64,000 nucleotides of DNA from Lactococcus garvieae subsp. garvieae (GCF_029024465.1 NZ_CP118950.1:1736001-1800000), one strand, 5' to 3'. Shown: positions 18,726-28,540, counted from the stretch's first letter. Translations and numbers: made by a program. Notes: generated by a model not told the origin, from the letters alone.

Positions 18726-20057
18726 TTACAAAGTGTTTTTTGTCAACTGAATGAGCAAGTCTTCAAATGCTGCTTCGTATTGTTGGATATTTCCAGCACC
18801 CATGAAGACATAGACACCACGATCATGATCTAATAAAGGCGAAACGTTTTCTACAGAAATAACACGAGCAGGCTTGCGGACTTTATCTGCAAGATCTTGT
18901 GCGGTAATTTCATGATGGTCAACTTCACGCGCAGAGCCATAAATTTCAGCAAGGTATACAGTATCTGCTGAATCAAGGACTTGAGCAAACTCATCTGCAA
19001 AGGCGATTGTACGTGTAAATGTATGGGGTTGGAAAACAGCTACGATTTCACGGTCTGGGTATTTTTGACGTGCCGCATCAATTGTTGCTTCGATTTCGGT
19101 TGGATGATGGGCAAAATCATCAATAATAATTGTTTCCCCAACTTTTTTCTCTGTAAAACGGCGTTTTACACCAGAGAAAGTCAATAAATGATCAGCAATA
19201 TCATTCATATCCAAGCCAAGCTGATGGGTCACACCAACCACTGCTAAGGCGTTCGCAATATTGTGCTTCCCATAAGCAGGAACTACAAAGTGACCGATTT
19301 TTTCGCCACGGAAATAAGCATCGAAAGATGAGCCACGTGTTGAGCGGATGATGTCTTTTGCTTGATAATCATCACCGTCTTCAAAACCATAGTAGTAAAT
19401 CGGCGCATCTGCTGTAATTTTACGTAAATAGGGATCTTCACCAAAAACAAATATACCTTTTTTAATATTTTGGGCATAGTCTTGGAAAGCATAGGCCACA
19501 TCATCAATATTTTGGAAATAATCAGGATGGTCAAAATCAACATTTGTAATAATTGTATATTCTGGATGGTAAGGCATGAAGTGACGTTCATATTCATCTG
19601 ATTCAAAAACAAAATACTCACTGTCCGCATTTCCACGTCCTGTACCATCACCAATCAAGTAGGACGTATCCACAGCGTTTTTCATGACATGTGCCAGAAT
19701 CCCTGTCGTTGAAGTTTTACCATGTGCTCCCGCAACACCAACGCTGATAAAATCTTCCATGAAATGACCTAAAAACTCGTGGTAACGTTTAAAATCAAAG
19801 CCGTTTTTTTCAGCAAAAGCAATTTCTACATTATTGTCGGTACGGAAAGCATTCCCCGCAATCAACTCAACTTCTGGTGTAATATTTTTCTCGTCAAAAG
19901 GAAGAATAGGAATACCCGCTTCTTCAAGTCCACGTTGTGTAAAATAATAGTCAGTTGTATCCGAACCCTGAACTTTTTTACCCATTTGGTGGAGCATAAG
20001 AGCGAGTGCACTCATGCCTGAGCCTTTAATTCCTATAAAATGATATACTTTTTCCAT
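18726..20057 (-). CDS. murC: UDP-N-acetylmuramate--L-alanine ligase
   Basis: 443 aa. Adds L-Ala to UDP-MurNAc in peptidoglycan precursor synthesis. [18 protein letters not shown] near the N-terminus, P-loop [10 protein letters not shown] (about residues 108-117), and [14 protein letters not shown] in the C-terminal domain are characteristic. Follows a disordered protein and an SNF2 helicase gene, an order also seen in streptococci. Confidence 0.97.
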   Translation of the reverse strand: MEKVYHFIGIKGSGMSALALMLHQMGKKVQGSDTTDYYFTQRGLEEAGIPILPFDEKNITPEVELIAGNAFRTDNNVEIAFAEKNGFDFKRYHEFLGHFMEDFISVGVAGAHGKTSTTGILAHVMKNAVDTSYLIGDGTGRGNADSEYFVFESDEYERHFMPYHPEYTIITNVDFDHPDYFQNIDDVAYAFQDYAQNIKKGIFVFGEDPYLRKITADAPIYYYGFEDGDDYQAKDIIRSTRGSSFDAYFRGEKIGHFVVPAYGKHNIANALAVVGVTHQLGLDMNDIADHLLTFSGVKRRFTEKKVGETIIIDDFAHHPTEIEATIDAARQKYPDREIVAVFQPHTFTRTIAFADEFAQVLDSADTVYLAEIYGSAREVDHHEITAQDLADKVRKPARVISVENVSPLLDHDRGVYVFMGAGNIQQYEAAFEDLLIQLTKNTL

Positions 20058-20107
20058 GATAAATAAGAAATTTCAGTCGGAACTGAAATCTTTTCTCCTT
20101 CTTTTAT

Positions 20108-20737
20108 TTAAAGTCCGCGATCAAACAAGTTCTTTCGTTTGTTATCGAAATACTCATTTTTTGCAGTTTTCGTCTTGTCTTCCCCTTTTTGAGGAGAGCC
20201 AGAAATAATAGCTTCATCGAGGTTTAAACCACGTTTTTTCATATCCCGAATCGGGTTATTAGTGGCCGGACGTCTTGGAGACATCGGTTTTTGTTCGATT
20301 GTCTTCTTTTCGCCTGATGTAGGTTTCGCTGCGTTAAGCACTGCTGATGAACGGCGCAAAGAAAAATCATCTTTATCACGTTCTAGTGGGTGAACATAGC
20401 CTTTCGGACGTTTAGGAGGTACCGCTGCTTCTCTTTTAGCCTTTTCTTTTGATTCATCCACACTCGTTTTTTTAGGCATTTTATCAAAAGAACTGTACCC
20501 ACTATGATTGCTATTTAATGGACGATGTTGAGTGCTATAACTGACCTTTGTCTTTATTGGCTTATAGACATCTGAGCGTTTTTTATCAGACATTTGAACA
20601 CCACCAAAAGAAGCCTCGTCTTGTTGACTAGGATTCTTAGTAATCAGTTGTGAATTTGTCATGATAACGCGTGTGTCTTTTTCAAGCATTTCATCATCAT
20701 CGATGATTGGAAATACGACTCTTCTTCCTTCGTTCAT
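20108..20737 (-). CDS. Disordered, basic hypothetical protein between SNF2 and murC
   Basis: 209 aa with no membrane segment and no recognised domain. Low complexity, rich in Lys, Arg, Ser and Pro (PPKRPKGYVHPLERDKDDF, MSPRRPATNNPIRDMKKRGLNLDEAI). The ending RKNLFDRGL and the position between the SNF2 helicase and murC match a conserved streptococcal/lactococcal hypothetical gene. Function unknown; an adaptor or cell-envelope role is only a guess from murC linkage. Confidence 0.75.
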   Translation of the reverse strand: MNEGRRVVFPIIDDDEMLEKDTRVIMTNSQLITKNPSQQDEASFGGVQMSDKKRSDVYKPIKTKVSYSTQHRPLNSNHSGYSSFDKMPKKTSVDESKEKAKREAAVPPKRPKGYVHPLERDKDDFSLRRSSAVLNAAKPTSGEKKTIEQKPMSPRRPATNNPIRDMKKRGLNLDEAIISGSPQKGEDKTKTAKNEYFDNKRKNLFDRGL

Positions 20738-20871
20738 TGCTTGCCCTACTTAATTTTTTGTTTGTCTTGAAACTTTTCCTCTACATTCCTTGAAAAGTTT
20801 GTTTAATCTTATTTTTTTCTTAGGTAAGTGTTTCAACTATTATTATATCGCATTTCCAGCGATTTTTAAAG

Positions 20872-23800
20872 TTATAGTCCCAAAATTTCTCTGATTTCTG
20901 CTTCGCTGAGTGTCTTGTCAATCACATCACCGTCTAAAACATTGGCAATCAAATCTTTCTTACGTTCTTGAATTTCCATGATTTTTTCTTCAATCGTTCC
21001 TTGGGTAATCAAGCGAATGACTTCAACAGTACTCTTTTGTCCCATACGATGAGCTCTTGCTATAGCTTGTTCTTCAACTGCAGGATTCCACCAGAGATCG
21101 ACAAGGATGACAACATCGGCGCTTGTGAGGTTAAGACCTACACCACCCGCTTTCAGCGAAATGAGGAAGGCATCACGGCTCCCAGCATTAAAGGCTTGAA
21201 CCATTTCTAAGCGCTCTTTAACTGGAGTTGAGCCTGTTAACTTATAGGCTGTGAGGTCTAATTTTTCCATGGCTTCTTCAATATAAGGGAAAGTCTTGGT
21301 AAACTGTGAAAAAATTAAAGGACGATGACCAGAAGCCTTGACTTGCTCTAAAAGCTCCATCAAACTGTCTAGCTTTCCAGAACCCCCTTCATAGTTGTCC
21401 ATGAAAAGTGCCGGTGTGTTACATATTTGACGGAGTCGTGTAATTCCTGCCAAAATTTCAATACGTGATTTTTTAAGACTGGCACTGTCCATTTGACGAA
21501 CAGATTGTTGCATCAATTCTAACTGTGCTAAGTACAAGAGTTTTTGCTCTTCAACCATGTTATTGCGTAAGGTCATTTCCATCTTATCCGGCAACTCTGT
21601 CAGAACTTCTTCTTTTTTACGGCGCATAATAAATGGGTGGATAATGCGTGCAATAACTTCTGGTGACATTTTATTAAATGTTTCACGTTTCGGTAAAAAG
21701 CCGGGCATTACGACTTGGAAAATGGCCCAAATTTCTTCTAAGCGATTTTCCAAAGGTGTTCCAGATAAAGCAAAAGTATGCTCAACATTCAGCTGACTAA
21801 GTGCTCTATTTGTTTTACTGCTGTAGTTTTTCACAGCTTGTGCTTCATCCAAGAGAAGATAATTAAGCTGCTTGTCTTGGTAATCATCGAAGTCCTTAAG
21901 GAAGCTTCCGTAACTTGTGATATAAACTTGATGTTTCCCGTGAATCAATGCATCCCGATCGGCTTTCATACCGTCCACAACTACATAATCTACCGTATCG
22001 GTAAATTGCTCAAACTCACTGGCCCAGTTATAAATAAGGCTGGCGGGAGCAGTGACTAAGGCTGTTTCCTCTTCTTTTAGATTTGAAAGTAAATAGGTGA
22101 TTGCTTGTACTGTTTTACCCAGACCCATGTCATCTGCCAAAACACCACCTAAATGATAGTGCGTCAACATAGACATCCAACGGACCCCTGTTTCCTGATA
22201 ACTTCGCAGTTCTGCTTTAACATGCTCAGGTTTTTCGTAGGGGAAGGTTTCTGGGTGTGTCAAGTGTTCATAGAAAGCTTTAAATTCATTCGAAAAATTG
22301 CTGCTTGAAATGTTTTCGAATATTTTAGAAACTTGGAAGCTACGTGTCACATTGACTTCTAAGCTCGTTCCACTGATGGTAAAATTATCATCAAGTTCTC
22401 GTAAAGCCGATTTCAACTCACTGAACTTCTGGTCAAAGATAAATAATTTTCCATTTTCACTGACATAATATTCCGCATTATTTTGCAGCTGTGCAATAAC
22501 ATTTGCAAATTCATTCTCGCCGATGCTCGGCATTTCAAAGGCAATATCCAACAAGCCTCCTCGACGATCAATCATGATTTCAGGGACTTCATCGACCTTC
22601 ATGTCCATTAGTCCTGGTGATAATTTCACTTGACCTAGCTTCTGGAATTGGGGCAGGATTTTGATAAAGAAAGTTTCTGCAAATTGTGCCGAAAGGGTCA
22701 CCGAACTTGTAAAAGAGCGTGTAAAACCAAAACGAGCCATAAGCGTAAATATCTTATTTTCTAGGCGTAAGTCTCGTGAAAACTCGAGCGTTTCTAATTC
22801 ATGGAAGTGTTCCACCTTAAAATTGCCATAGTCAAATTGAACGGAAAGTTCTATATTTTGTCCATCAGGATTAGCAAAGTTAAAAATCGGTGTAAAGGGA
22901 CGAATAACAAAATTTTCAGGAGCTGAGATCTGACCTACAGTAGAAAGTTGTTGCAGGGCTTGAGCTACTTTGTCCTTGTCCATATATGAAAATTGATTAT
23001 GTTTTTCACCCTCTAATTCTTTTTGAATCAGCTGCAACAAACGTTTTTGTTCATGGTCAACCTTATAAAAGACATGATTATAGTATAAAAGGGAGCCACT
23101 GTAAAAGGAACTGAAGGCATTATCTTCGATTTTTAACTCAATAAAGTCTCTTTGGCTTGTCACACTAAATTTAAAAATCTCTGAATCCTCATCAAGAGTA
23201 ACAAAGGTAAAATAATTAATCAGTGCGCCCGATAATCTCAAGCTAAAACGTGACAAGTTAGAGGCCAAATCCATTGCCTCTTCAATAAAAAGATATGGAA
23301 AATTGAGGTAACGTCCATTTTTAATATACAGTTGATTGGCCATTTGGGCATCAAGTTTGCCATGTATTTTAAGCAAGAAATTCAAAAAGTCTTGACTCGC
23401 TTCATCGAAATTATCAAAAAAGAGATCAACATAATGAAGGGCGCCAAGTGAATATTGCCCAAAGTTTTGCAATGTTCTCAAAAAATAGGGAATATCCTTA
23501 ATCACATAGGCTCTACCTAAGCGTTCACTGTATAAGCGTAAGTCAAAATACATGAAGTAATCCATAGAAAAAACATCATAGAGTTGCGAATTATCTTCAA
23601 CATGCACTTCCATCGAGAATTGCTCTGCTCCAAAATTAACTTGTGTTTCCCCATTCAGGGCATCCAAAAAGGCAGCATTGGCAGTCAATTCATCATTCGC
23701 TACCAACTCAATTTTTTCTATATTCTTTTTATCGTCTTCGATTTCTTTGTTTTCATTCTTGAGATATTCTTCTACTGCAGCAATATGTTTACAATAGCGA

Positions 23801-23982
23801 TGATTACGCTGAAAGTCAGCACAAGAACAATAGTCCTGCGCCCCATCCAGATCGTAAATTACTTGTTCTCCTTCAACCTCTGCAGAAAGTTTAAAATCTT
23901 CTATTGACGGATCAATTAAAAGCCCCTGACTATACAGGGCTATTCCTTCACTGCGTACACGTGCTGGCATCATTCTGCTCAT
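20872..23982 (-). CDS. SNF2-family helicase-like ATPase with SWIM zinc finger
   Basis: 1036 aa. N-terminal SWIM-type finger CSCADFQRNHRYCKH (about residues 52-66), a bacterial SNF2-specific middle region, then Walker A DDMGLGKTVQ (about 615-624), LLLDEAQAVKN (a DEAQ variant), SGTPLENRLEE, and helicase-C motifs with SLKAGGVGLNLTSA and ARAHRMGQKS. It should be a DNA-stimulated ATPase that remodels protein-DNA complexes or assists RNA polymerase recycling. Followed by the 209-aa protein and murC. An extended -10 promoter (TGATATAAT) lies at 24066-24074. Confidence 0.92.
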   Translation of the reverse strand: MSRMMPARVRSEGIALYSQGLLIDPSIEDFKLSAEVEGEQVIYDLDGAQDYCSCADFQRNHRYCKHIAAVEEYLKNENKEIEDDKKNIEKIELVANDELTANAAFLDALNGETQVNFGAEQFSMEVHVEDNSQLYDVFSMDYFMYFDLRLYSERLGRAYVIKDIPYFLRTLQNFGQYSLGALHYVDLFFDNFDEASQDFLNFLLKIHGKLDAQMANQLYIKNGRYLNFPYLFIEEAMDLASNLSRFSLRLSGALINYFTFVTLDEDSEIFKFSVTSQRDFIELKIEDNAFSSFYSGSLLYYNHVFYKVDHEQKRLLQLIQKELEGEKHNQFSYMDKDKVAQALQQLSTVGQISAPENFVIRPFTPIFNFANPDGQNIELSVQFDYGNFKVEHFHELETLEFSRDLRLENKIFTLMARFGFTRSFTSSVTLSAQFAETFFIKILPQFQKLGQVKLSPGLMDMKVDEVPEIMIDRRGGLLDIAFEMPSIGENEFANVIAQLQNNAEYYVSENGKLFIFDQKFSELKSALRELDDNFTISGTSLEVNVTRSFQVSKIFENISSSNFSNEFKAFYEHLTHPETFPYEKPEHVKAELRSYQETGVRWMSMLTHYHLGGVLADDMGLGKTVQAITYLLSNLKEEETALVTAPASLIYNWASEFEQFTDTVDYVVVDGMKADRDALIHGKHQVYITSYGSFLKDFDDYQDKQLNYLLLDEAQAVKNYSSKTNRALSQLNVEHTFALSGTPLENRLEEIWAIFQVVMPGFLPKRETFNKMSPEVIARIIHPFIMRRKKEEVLTELPDKMEMTLRNNMVEEQKLLYLAQLELMQQSVRQMDSASLKKSRIEILAGITRLRQICNTPALFMDNYEGGSGKLDSLMELLEQVKASGHRPLIFSQFTKTFPYIEEAMEKLDLTAYKLTGSTPVKERLEMVQAFNAGSRDAFLISLKAGGVGLNLTSADVVILVDLWWNPAVEEQAIARAHRMGQKSTVEVIRLITQGTIEEKIMEIQERKKDLIANVLDGDVIDKTLSEAEIREILGL

Positions 23983-24065
23983 TTTATCTTTATCCTATTT
24001 TTGATGCCTTTTTGCACCAACTCTCCGTCTATTTTTTCTTCTAAATCCCTTTAAAATGTGCATAT

Positions 24066-24074
24066 ATTATATCA
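24066..24074 (-). promoter_or_regulatory. Extended -10 promoter of the SNF2 gene
   Basis: Minus-strand TGATATAAT about 85 nt before the SNF2 start; AGGATAAAG serves as RBS. Confidence 0.5.
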
Positions 24075-24228
24075 TATTTCGCTCTTTTTTTCACGAATTC
24101 CTTAATAAAAAATAGGAGAGCAGCCTCCAATAAAAATTTTTTCTATACCTTCATTTCTTCTGTATATTTCAATGTAAAAACCTTTTGACATAAAATTTTT
24201 TAAAGTCCAGTTTTAATTTTTTAATTTG

Positions 24229-24250
24229 TGCAAAAATTTGAATTTTTGCA
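24229..24250. promoter_or_regulatory. 22-bp perfect palindrome over the -35 box
   Basis: TGCAAAAATT-TG-AATTTTTGCA, perfect 10-bp arms, overlapping the -35 (24238-24243) of the permease promoter. Expected to be a repressor site; the regulator is unknown and it is a poor match to the CodY box. Confidence 0.6.
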
Positions 24251-24266
24251 TTATTTGTATTATACT
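24238..24266 (+). promoter_or_regulatory. Promoter of the leader peptide/permease transcript
   Basis: TTGAAT, 17-nt spacer, TATACT. Predicted start about 24273. Confidence 0.8.
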
Positions 24267-24280
24267 TTACACTATTAAAA

Positions 24281-24427
24281 TGAAGAGGCTCAAAAATGAT
24301 TAACGCTTATCACACAGTTTTGTTGTTGATTATGGGCTCACACTAAGTACTGGAAAGTAAAGGTGTGAGTCCTCTTTGGCGTTGGTCAAAAAGGGGCAAA
24401 AAGATGTCCCTTTGGGCATCTTTTTTA
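24281..24427 (+). promoter_or_regulatory. Transcription attenuator with competing hairpins
   Basis: Terminator: AAAAAGATGTCC / GGGCATCTTTTTT (24398-24426). Competing antiterminator AAAGGG (24390-24395) with CCCTTT (24408-24413). Upstream alternatives: GGGCTCACAC (24334-24343) with GTGTGAGTCC (24363-24372), or GAAGAGGCTC (24282-24291) with GAGTCCTCTTT (24367-24377). The first arm lies inside the leader peptide gene, so ribosome position can choose between folds. The whole layout is that of a ribosome-mediated attenuator. Confidence 0.7.
24296..24346 (+). CDS. 16-residue leader peptide with Val-Leu-Leu-Leu-Ile
   Basis: ATG 24296 to TAA 24344-24346: MINAYHTVLLLIMGSH. GAAGAGG lies 6-7 nt upstream as a Shine-Dalgarno. 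Three consecutive TTG Leu codons flanked by GTT Val and ATT Ile are a textbook attenuation signal for branched-chain amino acids. It precedes a hairpin series and an intrinsic terminator before an amino acid permease. Confidence 0.75.
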   Translation: MINAYHTVLLLIMGSH

Positions 24428-24542
24428 ATTTGTTTTTATCGCTTATTGCTACTGGAACGTGACAATAAAATGAGAGGAGACTTGATTTGACTTAGAATTC
24501 TAAATTAAAAATATATATTTTTATAACGAGAGGAACTTATAA

Positions 24543-25883
24543 TTGGAAAATAATCAAAATTTACAAAAGAGAATGGCAACACGCCACATCACTATGATTG
24601 CTCTTGGTGGAGCAATTGGGGCTGGCCTCTTTAAAGGGAGCGCTTCTGCTATTGAATCTGCTGGTCCTGCTGTCCTGCTTTCTTATTTCATCGGAGGTGT
24701 GGTTTTATTCTTCGTAATGAAGAGTTTAGAAAAATTAGTCCTCAACTCAGATGAACCGCATGGCCTTTCAGGCTTGGTGCAACCTTATCTGGGTAACCAT
24801 GCGGCCGACTTTACCGACTGGGTGTATTGGTCACTGTGGATGATTAATATCATTGCCGAAGCTGTCGCTGCTGCTAGCTTTATACAGCTTTGGTTTCCTC
24901 ATATTCCATCATGGACTTTTGTCTTACTCATCGCTATCCTGACGTCACTTATCAACCTCCTGTCCGTCACATTCTTTGCAGAAACTGAATACTGGCTTGC
25001 TTTTATTAAAATCAGCGTTATCATTCTTCTTATTATTTTTGGTGTCATTTTAGTTGCACAAAACATTTTTAATACCAACTTGATATCTGCATTTTCAGGA
25101 ATGACAAAATATGGTGGCTTTGCACCACACGGCCTTAAAGGTGTCATCAATTCTTTATTAATCGTTATCTATTCCTATGGTGGTTCTGAACTTATTGCCA
25201 TTACTGTCAGTGAAACAGAAGATCCTAAAACTGCTATTCCACGCGCTATCCGAGGCGTTATCGGACGTATCATTTCTTTTTATATCGTCCCAATGTTCCT
25301 CTTGCTCCTAATTTACAATTGGAACGACTTGGCAACATCAACAATGAGCCCGTTTGTAATGGTCTTTAACAAAATGCATATTCCATTTGCGGCAGATATC
25401 ATTAACTTCATTATTATTCTTGCACTCTTTTCTTCAATCAACTCTGGCATTTATGCCTCTTCAAGGATTTTATTCTTCCGTTTGAAAAATCATAAAGGGA
25501 AGCTTTCGCAAAAGATTGCTACTTTAAATAAAAGCAAGGTCCCTCAAAGAGCTGTACTCTTCTGCTCTGGAACATTGTATATTGGTGTTGTTCTTTCTTA
25601 CTTCTTAGGAGACAGCCTGTTCAACTACCTCGCTGGTTCTTTATCTTACACGGTCCTTTTAGTTTGGTTCTTGATTAGTCTTGCAGGCTTCTTATTGGCG
25701 CGCAAGACCAAAGCTTTAGGGACTATGAGCATGAGTCTTATTGCGCTTATTGCTTTGTTATTGATTTTCTTTGGCATCCTTACAACGAATCCTATCGGAG
25801 TAACCCTCTTCACTGCACTCCTTTACTTTATTATAGTGATAAGTTATCGTAAAAAGAACGATCCTGTAGACAATATTGGTTAA
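24543..25883 (+). CDS. Amino acid permease (APC superfamily), attenuator-controlled
   Basis: 446 aa with about 12 membrane segments. The N-terminal RHITMIALGGAIGAGLFKGS is the AAT/APC signature with the substrate-binding GxG in the first broken helix; a second conserved segment is YSYGGSELIAITVSETEDP (about 207-225). It starts at TTG 24543 behind AGAGGAAC. The substrate is not evident from the protein; the Val/Leu/Ile leader peptide upstream suggests branched-chain amino acids, or a permease that responds to their lack. Ends in a strong terminator. Confidence 0.88.
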   Translation: MENNQNLQKRMATRHITMIALGGAIGAGLFKGSASAIESAGPAVLLSYFIGGVVLFFVMKSLEKLVLNSDEPHGLSGLVQPYLGNHAADFTDWVYWSLWMINIIAEAVAAASFIQLWFPHIPSWTFVLLIAILTSLINLLSVTFFAETEYWLAFIKISVIILLIIFGVILVAQNIFNTNLISAFSGMTKYGGFAPHGLKGVINSLLIVIYSYGGSELIAITVSETEDPKTAIPRAIRGVIGRIISFYIVPMFLLLLIYNWNDLATSTMSPFVMVFNKMHIPFAADIINFIIILALFSSINSGIYASSRILFFRLKNHKGKLSQKIATLNKSKVPQRAVLFCSGTLYIGVVLSYFLGDSLFNYLAGSLSYTVLLVWFLISLAGFLLARKTKALGTMSMSLIALIALLLIFFGILTTNPIGVTLFTALLYFIIVISYRKKNDPVDNIG

Positions 25884-25887
25884 GAAA

Positions 25888-25926
25888 TATTAAACATTTT
25901 CCTCTCTCAAAGGAAAATGTTTTTTT
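25888..25926 (+). terminator. Permease terminator
   Basis: AAACATTTTCCT / AGGAAAATGTTTTTTT stem-loop just after the permease stop. Confidence 0.85.
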
Positions 25927-25937
25927 ATACGCTAACA

Positions 25938-25968
25938 AAAAAAGCTGACAATCCTGTCAGCTTAAATT
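25938..25968 (-). terminator. Terminator of cppA-serine hydrolase
   Basis: AAGCTGACA/TGTCAGCTT with loop ATCC; on the minus strand followed by a T-run. Overlaps the last codons of the hydrolase gene. Confidence 0.8.
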
Positions 25969-26901
25969 TTTTATAAGTGTTTCAATCAGTACATCGCGAT
26001 CTGCAATCCATTGTGCGCGCTCATCTTTTAGATGCACACGATTGGATAAAAAAATCACTGCTTTTTTTGCTTCCAGGTTCATCAGGATGAAAGTCCCTGT
26101 GTAACCTGTGTGCAGCAACCATTGGTCATGTATAAAGTCCCAAGCTAAACTTCTCGGACGTTTACCCGCTGCATAATTTTTCTGTAGGGCCAAATATTTT
26201 GTGTCTGAAAAATAGCCTTGAACAAATTTCACCAAATCATTCATCGGTGCAAAAAGCCCTGCTGATCCACAGTGTGTGCCTAAAACTTTTGCTTTTGGAT
26301 CATGAACCGTTCCCACTTTCGTATCCAGACTTGTAGGTACGGCATTGGTAACAGGTCCAAAAGATGTCTCAGACATATTCCATTGTTCAAAAATCTCTGC
26401 TTTAAAGATCTCATCCAAAGATTTACCATAAAGATTTTCGAGCATAAACCCCAATAAAATAAAGTTAATATCGGTGTAATGGCAACTTTTGTCTTCCGTC
26501 ACCTCGATATGGTCAATCGCATCCTTTAAAGCTTCAAAGTCTAACTTGTCTCGGTTTTCAATAAACGGATTTATACCCGTTGTATGAGTAAGAAGCTGTC
26601 TCAATGTTATACTCTCATCATGAAAATCAGGGTAATAATCCGTAAACGGAGCATCCAGACTTATTTTTCCCGATAATACGAAGTTAATGACAACTGTTCC
26701 TGTGCCTACAACTTTTGAAACGGAAGCTAAATCCCATTTTTTCCCTGCCACCAATGGTTCGACTTGAGGAAGTATTGCTTGATTGCCTCTAACAAACTCT
26801 TGAACCTTTGCTCCTTCTACAATAGCAACATGGCAGCTTGGGAAAATGGCTTGTGCCAGGTAATCATCAAGTGTTGTTAAAAATTCTTTTTCATTTTTCA
26901 T
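25957..26901 (-). CDS. Class C beta-lactamase-like serine hydrolase
   Basis: 314 aa from ATG 26901. Penicillin-binding-protein/EstB fold: catalytic SVSK (in KKWDLASVSKVVG), a YTDIN motif as the Tyr-x-Asn equivalent, and LLHTGYTGTF near the end as the KTG-like box. No signal peptide, so cytoplasmic; such enzymes are usually esterases or D-amino-acid peptidases, not antibiotic-degrading lactamases. The ATG overlaps the cppA stop (ATGA), so the two are coupled. Confidence 0.85.
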   Translation of the reverse strand: MKNEKEFLTTLDDYLAQAIFPSCHVAIVEGAKVQEFVRGNQAILPQVEPLVAGKKWDLASVSKVVGTGTVVINFVLSGKISLDAPFTDYYPDFHDESITLRQLLTHTTGINPFIENRDKLDFEALKDAIDHIEVTEDKSCHYTDINFILLGFMLENLYGKSLDEIFKAEIFEQWNMSETSFGPVTNAVPTSLDTKVGTVHDPKAKVLGTHCGSAGLFAPMNDLVKFVQGYFSDTKYLALQKNYAAGKRPRSLAWDFIHDQWLLHTGYTGTFILMNLEAKKAVIFLSNRVHLKDERAQWIADRDVLIETLIKNLS

Positions 26902-27674
26902 AGGCCTTGCTTTGTAAACCAAAGTTCCATGTGTTGTGGGATGTCAATAGCCAATGTCTTTGCTTTTTTATCCAGGTACAATTTTTCATTAGGCAAATCA
27001 TTCGCAAACTGCGCCAAATCAAAGGATGGAGACACTTGAAAACGTAAAAGCATCAGGTCAAGCTTTTCATCCATATTCGCTGTCAAATCAGGACCATCAT
27101 TTTGGCAAAAAACAAGATGCAAGCCAGAAAGATCTAAAAGATTACCTTGAGCTTTTACACCGAGAATTTTTTCATACTCTGAAATAATAGACTTTTCAGC
27201 GATATTAATTTGCACCTCTTTAACAGCGAAATCGGATAATCCTGAAAATTCTCCCTCATCAAAGTCAACATCAGCTTTAGCAACCTCTGTTAAGTCTGAC
27301 CAATCATTTACAGCAACCATCAGAAAAACATCATTTTCTGGAGAAACAGCTTCAAAAGCCCAACTGTCTTTTACTTGATAAAGATGTGTGATTTGGTCTA
27401 GATTTCGCGCCAAAAGCTGCTCGATTTCATCCTCATCAGCTTGGATGACTGTACGTCCATGTTTTTTCACACCTTGAACTGGAACCACACCTGGTGATTC
27501 CTCTAAGATTAACCGTGGTTGCTTTGCTTCATGTCCAGACAAAAAAGCTTCTGCATTTTCTTCATGCAAGACTTTCATGCCAAGCACATCACGGTAAAAA
27601 TTTAAATTATCTTCGCGATTGAGTACACGGTAGCCAGGTAAGCAAACTTCTAAATTATTTATGAATTCTTTCAT
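26898..27674 (-). CDS. cppA: CppA family protein (two glyoxalase-like domains)
   Basis: 258 aa. Similar to streptococcal CppA, annotated as C3-degrading proteinase: N-terminal CLPGYRVLNREDNLNFYRDV, RLILEESPGVVPVQG and HGRTVIQADEDEIEQLLAR. The fold is two VOC/glyoxalase-like halves. In a probable non-invasive Lactococcus the protease name should be read with caution; a small-molecule enzyme is just as likely. Confidence 0.8.
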   Translation of the reverse strand: MKEFINNLEVCLPGYRVLNREDNLNFYRDVLGMKVLHEENAEAFLSGHEAKQPRLILEESPGVVPVQGVKKHGRTVIQADEDEIEQLLARNLDQITHLYQVKDSWAFEAVSPENDVFLMVAVNDWSDLTEVAKADVDFDEGEFSGLSDFAVKEVQINIAEKSIISEYEKILGVKAQGNLLDLSGLHLVFCQNDGPDLTANMDEKLDLMLLRFQVSPSFDLAQFANDLPNEKLYLDKKAKTLAIDIPQHMELWFTKQGL

Positions 27675-27751
27675 TCTGATTCTCCATTTATCTTCTTATA
27701 TTTTATTAAAACTTATACAAATTATCAATGATTATATGTTAGAATTGTTCT

Positions 27752-28540
27752 ATGATTAAATTTCGAGACCTTATTAAAAAACCTTGGACCTGGACTATCC
27801 TTCCTGCTCTTCTCTTCGCCCTTCCTTTTTCTTTACAGGCGGGTTGGGGGCAATGGTTAGGACTTAGTCTCCTTCTTTACCTTATCAGTTTAATTTTTAC
27901 TTATAAGAAATCAGTCTGGCTTGCTTTCTTTATACTTTCTTTATTGCCAAGTTTTGCTACATCACTTATTAGCCAGCTGCATTCTGGAAGAGCTTTTTCT
28001 TCTCTTGATCAAGTGATCTTTTTTGTGATTTTCTTTGTAGCTCTGGGCTTATCTTACTTTCTTGCTCGTCGTCGAAATATTATTCCGCCGATCGCTGTCA
28101 AAGAATTTCCTTTGGGCAAAATTGCACTCGGCTTTGGTTCTCTTTTCTTGGTTTCACTTTGTGTCAATATTTTAGCGCAGGTGCTTGGTTTACAAGCAAG
28201 TACAGAAAATCAAGAGGCCTTAAATAGTCTCGCTCAGGTTATTCCTTTAGGTATCTTTGCTGTCCAAACGATTTTTGCCGGTTTCTTTGAGGAACTCACT
28301 TACCGTGTGGGCCCTTTCGAAGTCCTCTTCACAAAAAATAAAATTCTAGCCTTCTTAACAGCGGCTCTCCTTTTTGCAGGCATGCACAGTCCCACAGATC
28401 TTTACAGTTGGCTTGTCTATGGTTCAATGAGCTTGGTGTTAACCACATTCTATTTTAAATACCGAAATTTTTACCTCAATATGGCCATCCATATGGCTTG
28501 GAATTTCTTGGGAATAAGTATGACATTTTTGATAAAGTAA
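27752..28540 (+). CDS. CPBP family intramembrane metalloprotease
   Basis: 262 aa, about eight membrane segments. Motif 1 FFEELTYRVGPFE (EExxxR, about residues 178-190), motif 2 around AGMHSPTDL (His, about 208-216) and motif 3 with AIHMAWNFLG (about 246-255) are the Abi/CPBP catalytic residues. Family members process signal peptides or confer bacteriocin self-immunity. An extended -10 (TGTTAGAAT) lies 6 nt before the ATG, with no Shine-Dalgarno: predicted leaderless. Confidence 0.9.
   Translation: MIKFRDLIKKPWTWTILPALLFALPFSLQAGWGQWLGLSLLLYLISLIFTYKKSVWLAFFILSLLPSFATSLISQLHSGRAFSSLDQVIFFVIFFVALGLSYFLARRRNIIPPIAVKEFPLGKIALGFGSLFLVSLCVNILAQVLGLQASTENQEALNSLAQVIPLGIFAVQTIFAGFFEELTYRVGPFEVLFTKNKILAFLTAALLFAGMHSPTDLYSWLVYGSMSLVLTTFYFKYRNFYLNMAIHMAWNFLGISMTFLIK

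Noticed and set aside
18602-18754. A 50-codon frame between dinB and murC (starts MQNEPSLFNEARLL)
   Set aside because: No Shine-Dalgarno, it runs through the murC terminator and into murC in antisense, and I recognise no family. A 7-bp ACGAGCC/GGCTCGT repeat inside it may be a decayed terminator.
24215-24245. CodY box near the permease promoter
   Set aside because: The best alignment to AATTTTCWGAAAATT has about five mismatches; the perfect palindrome is a different motif.
24281-24427. Lysine, T-box or preQ1 riboswitch upstream of the permease
   Set aside because: No conserved aptamer blocks and no T-box sequence; the small Val/Leu/Ile frame explains the structure better.
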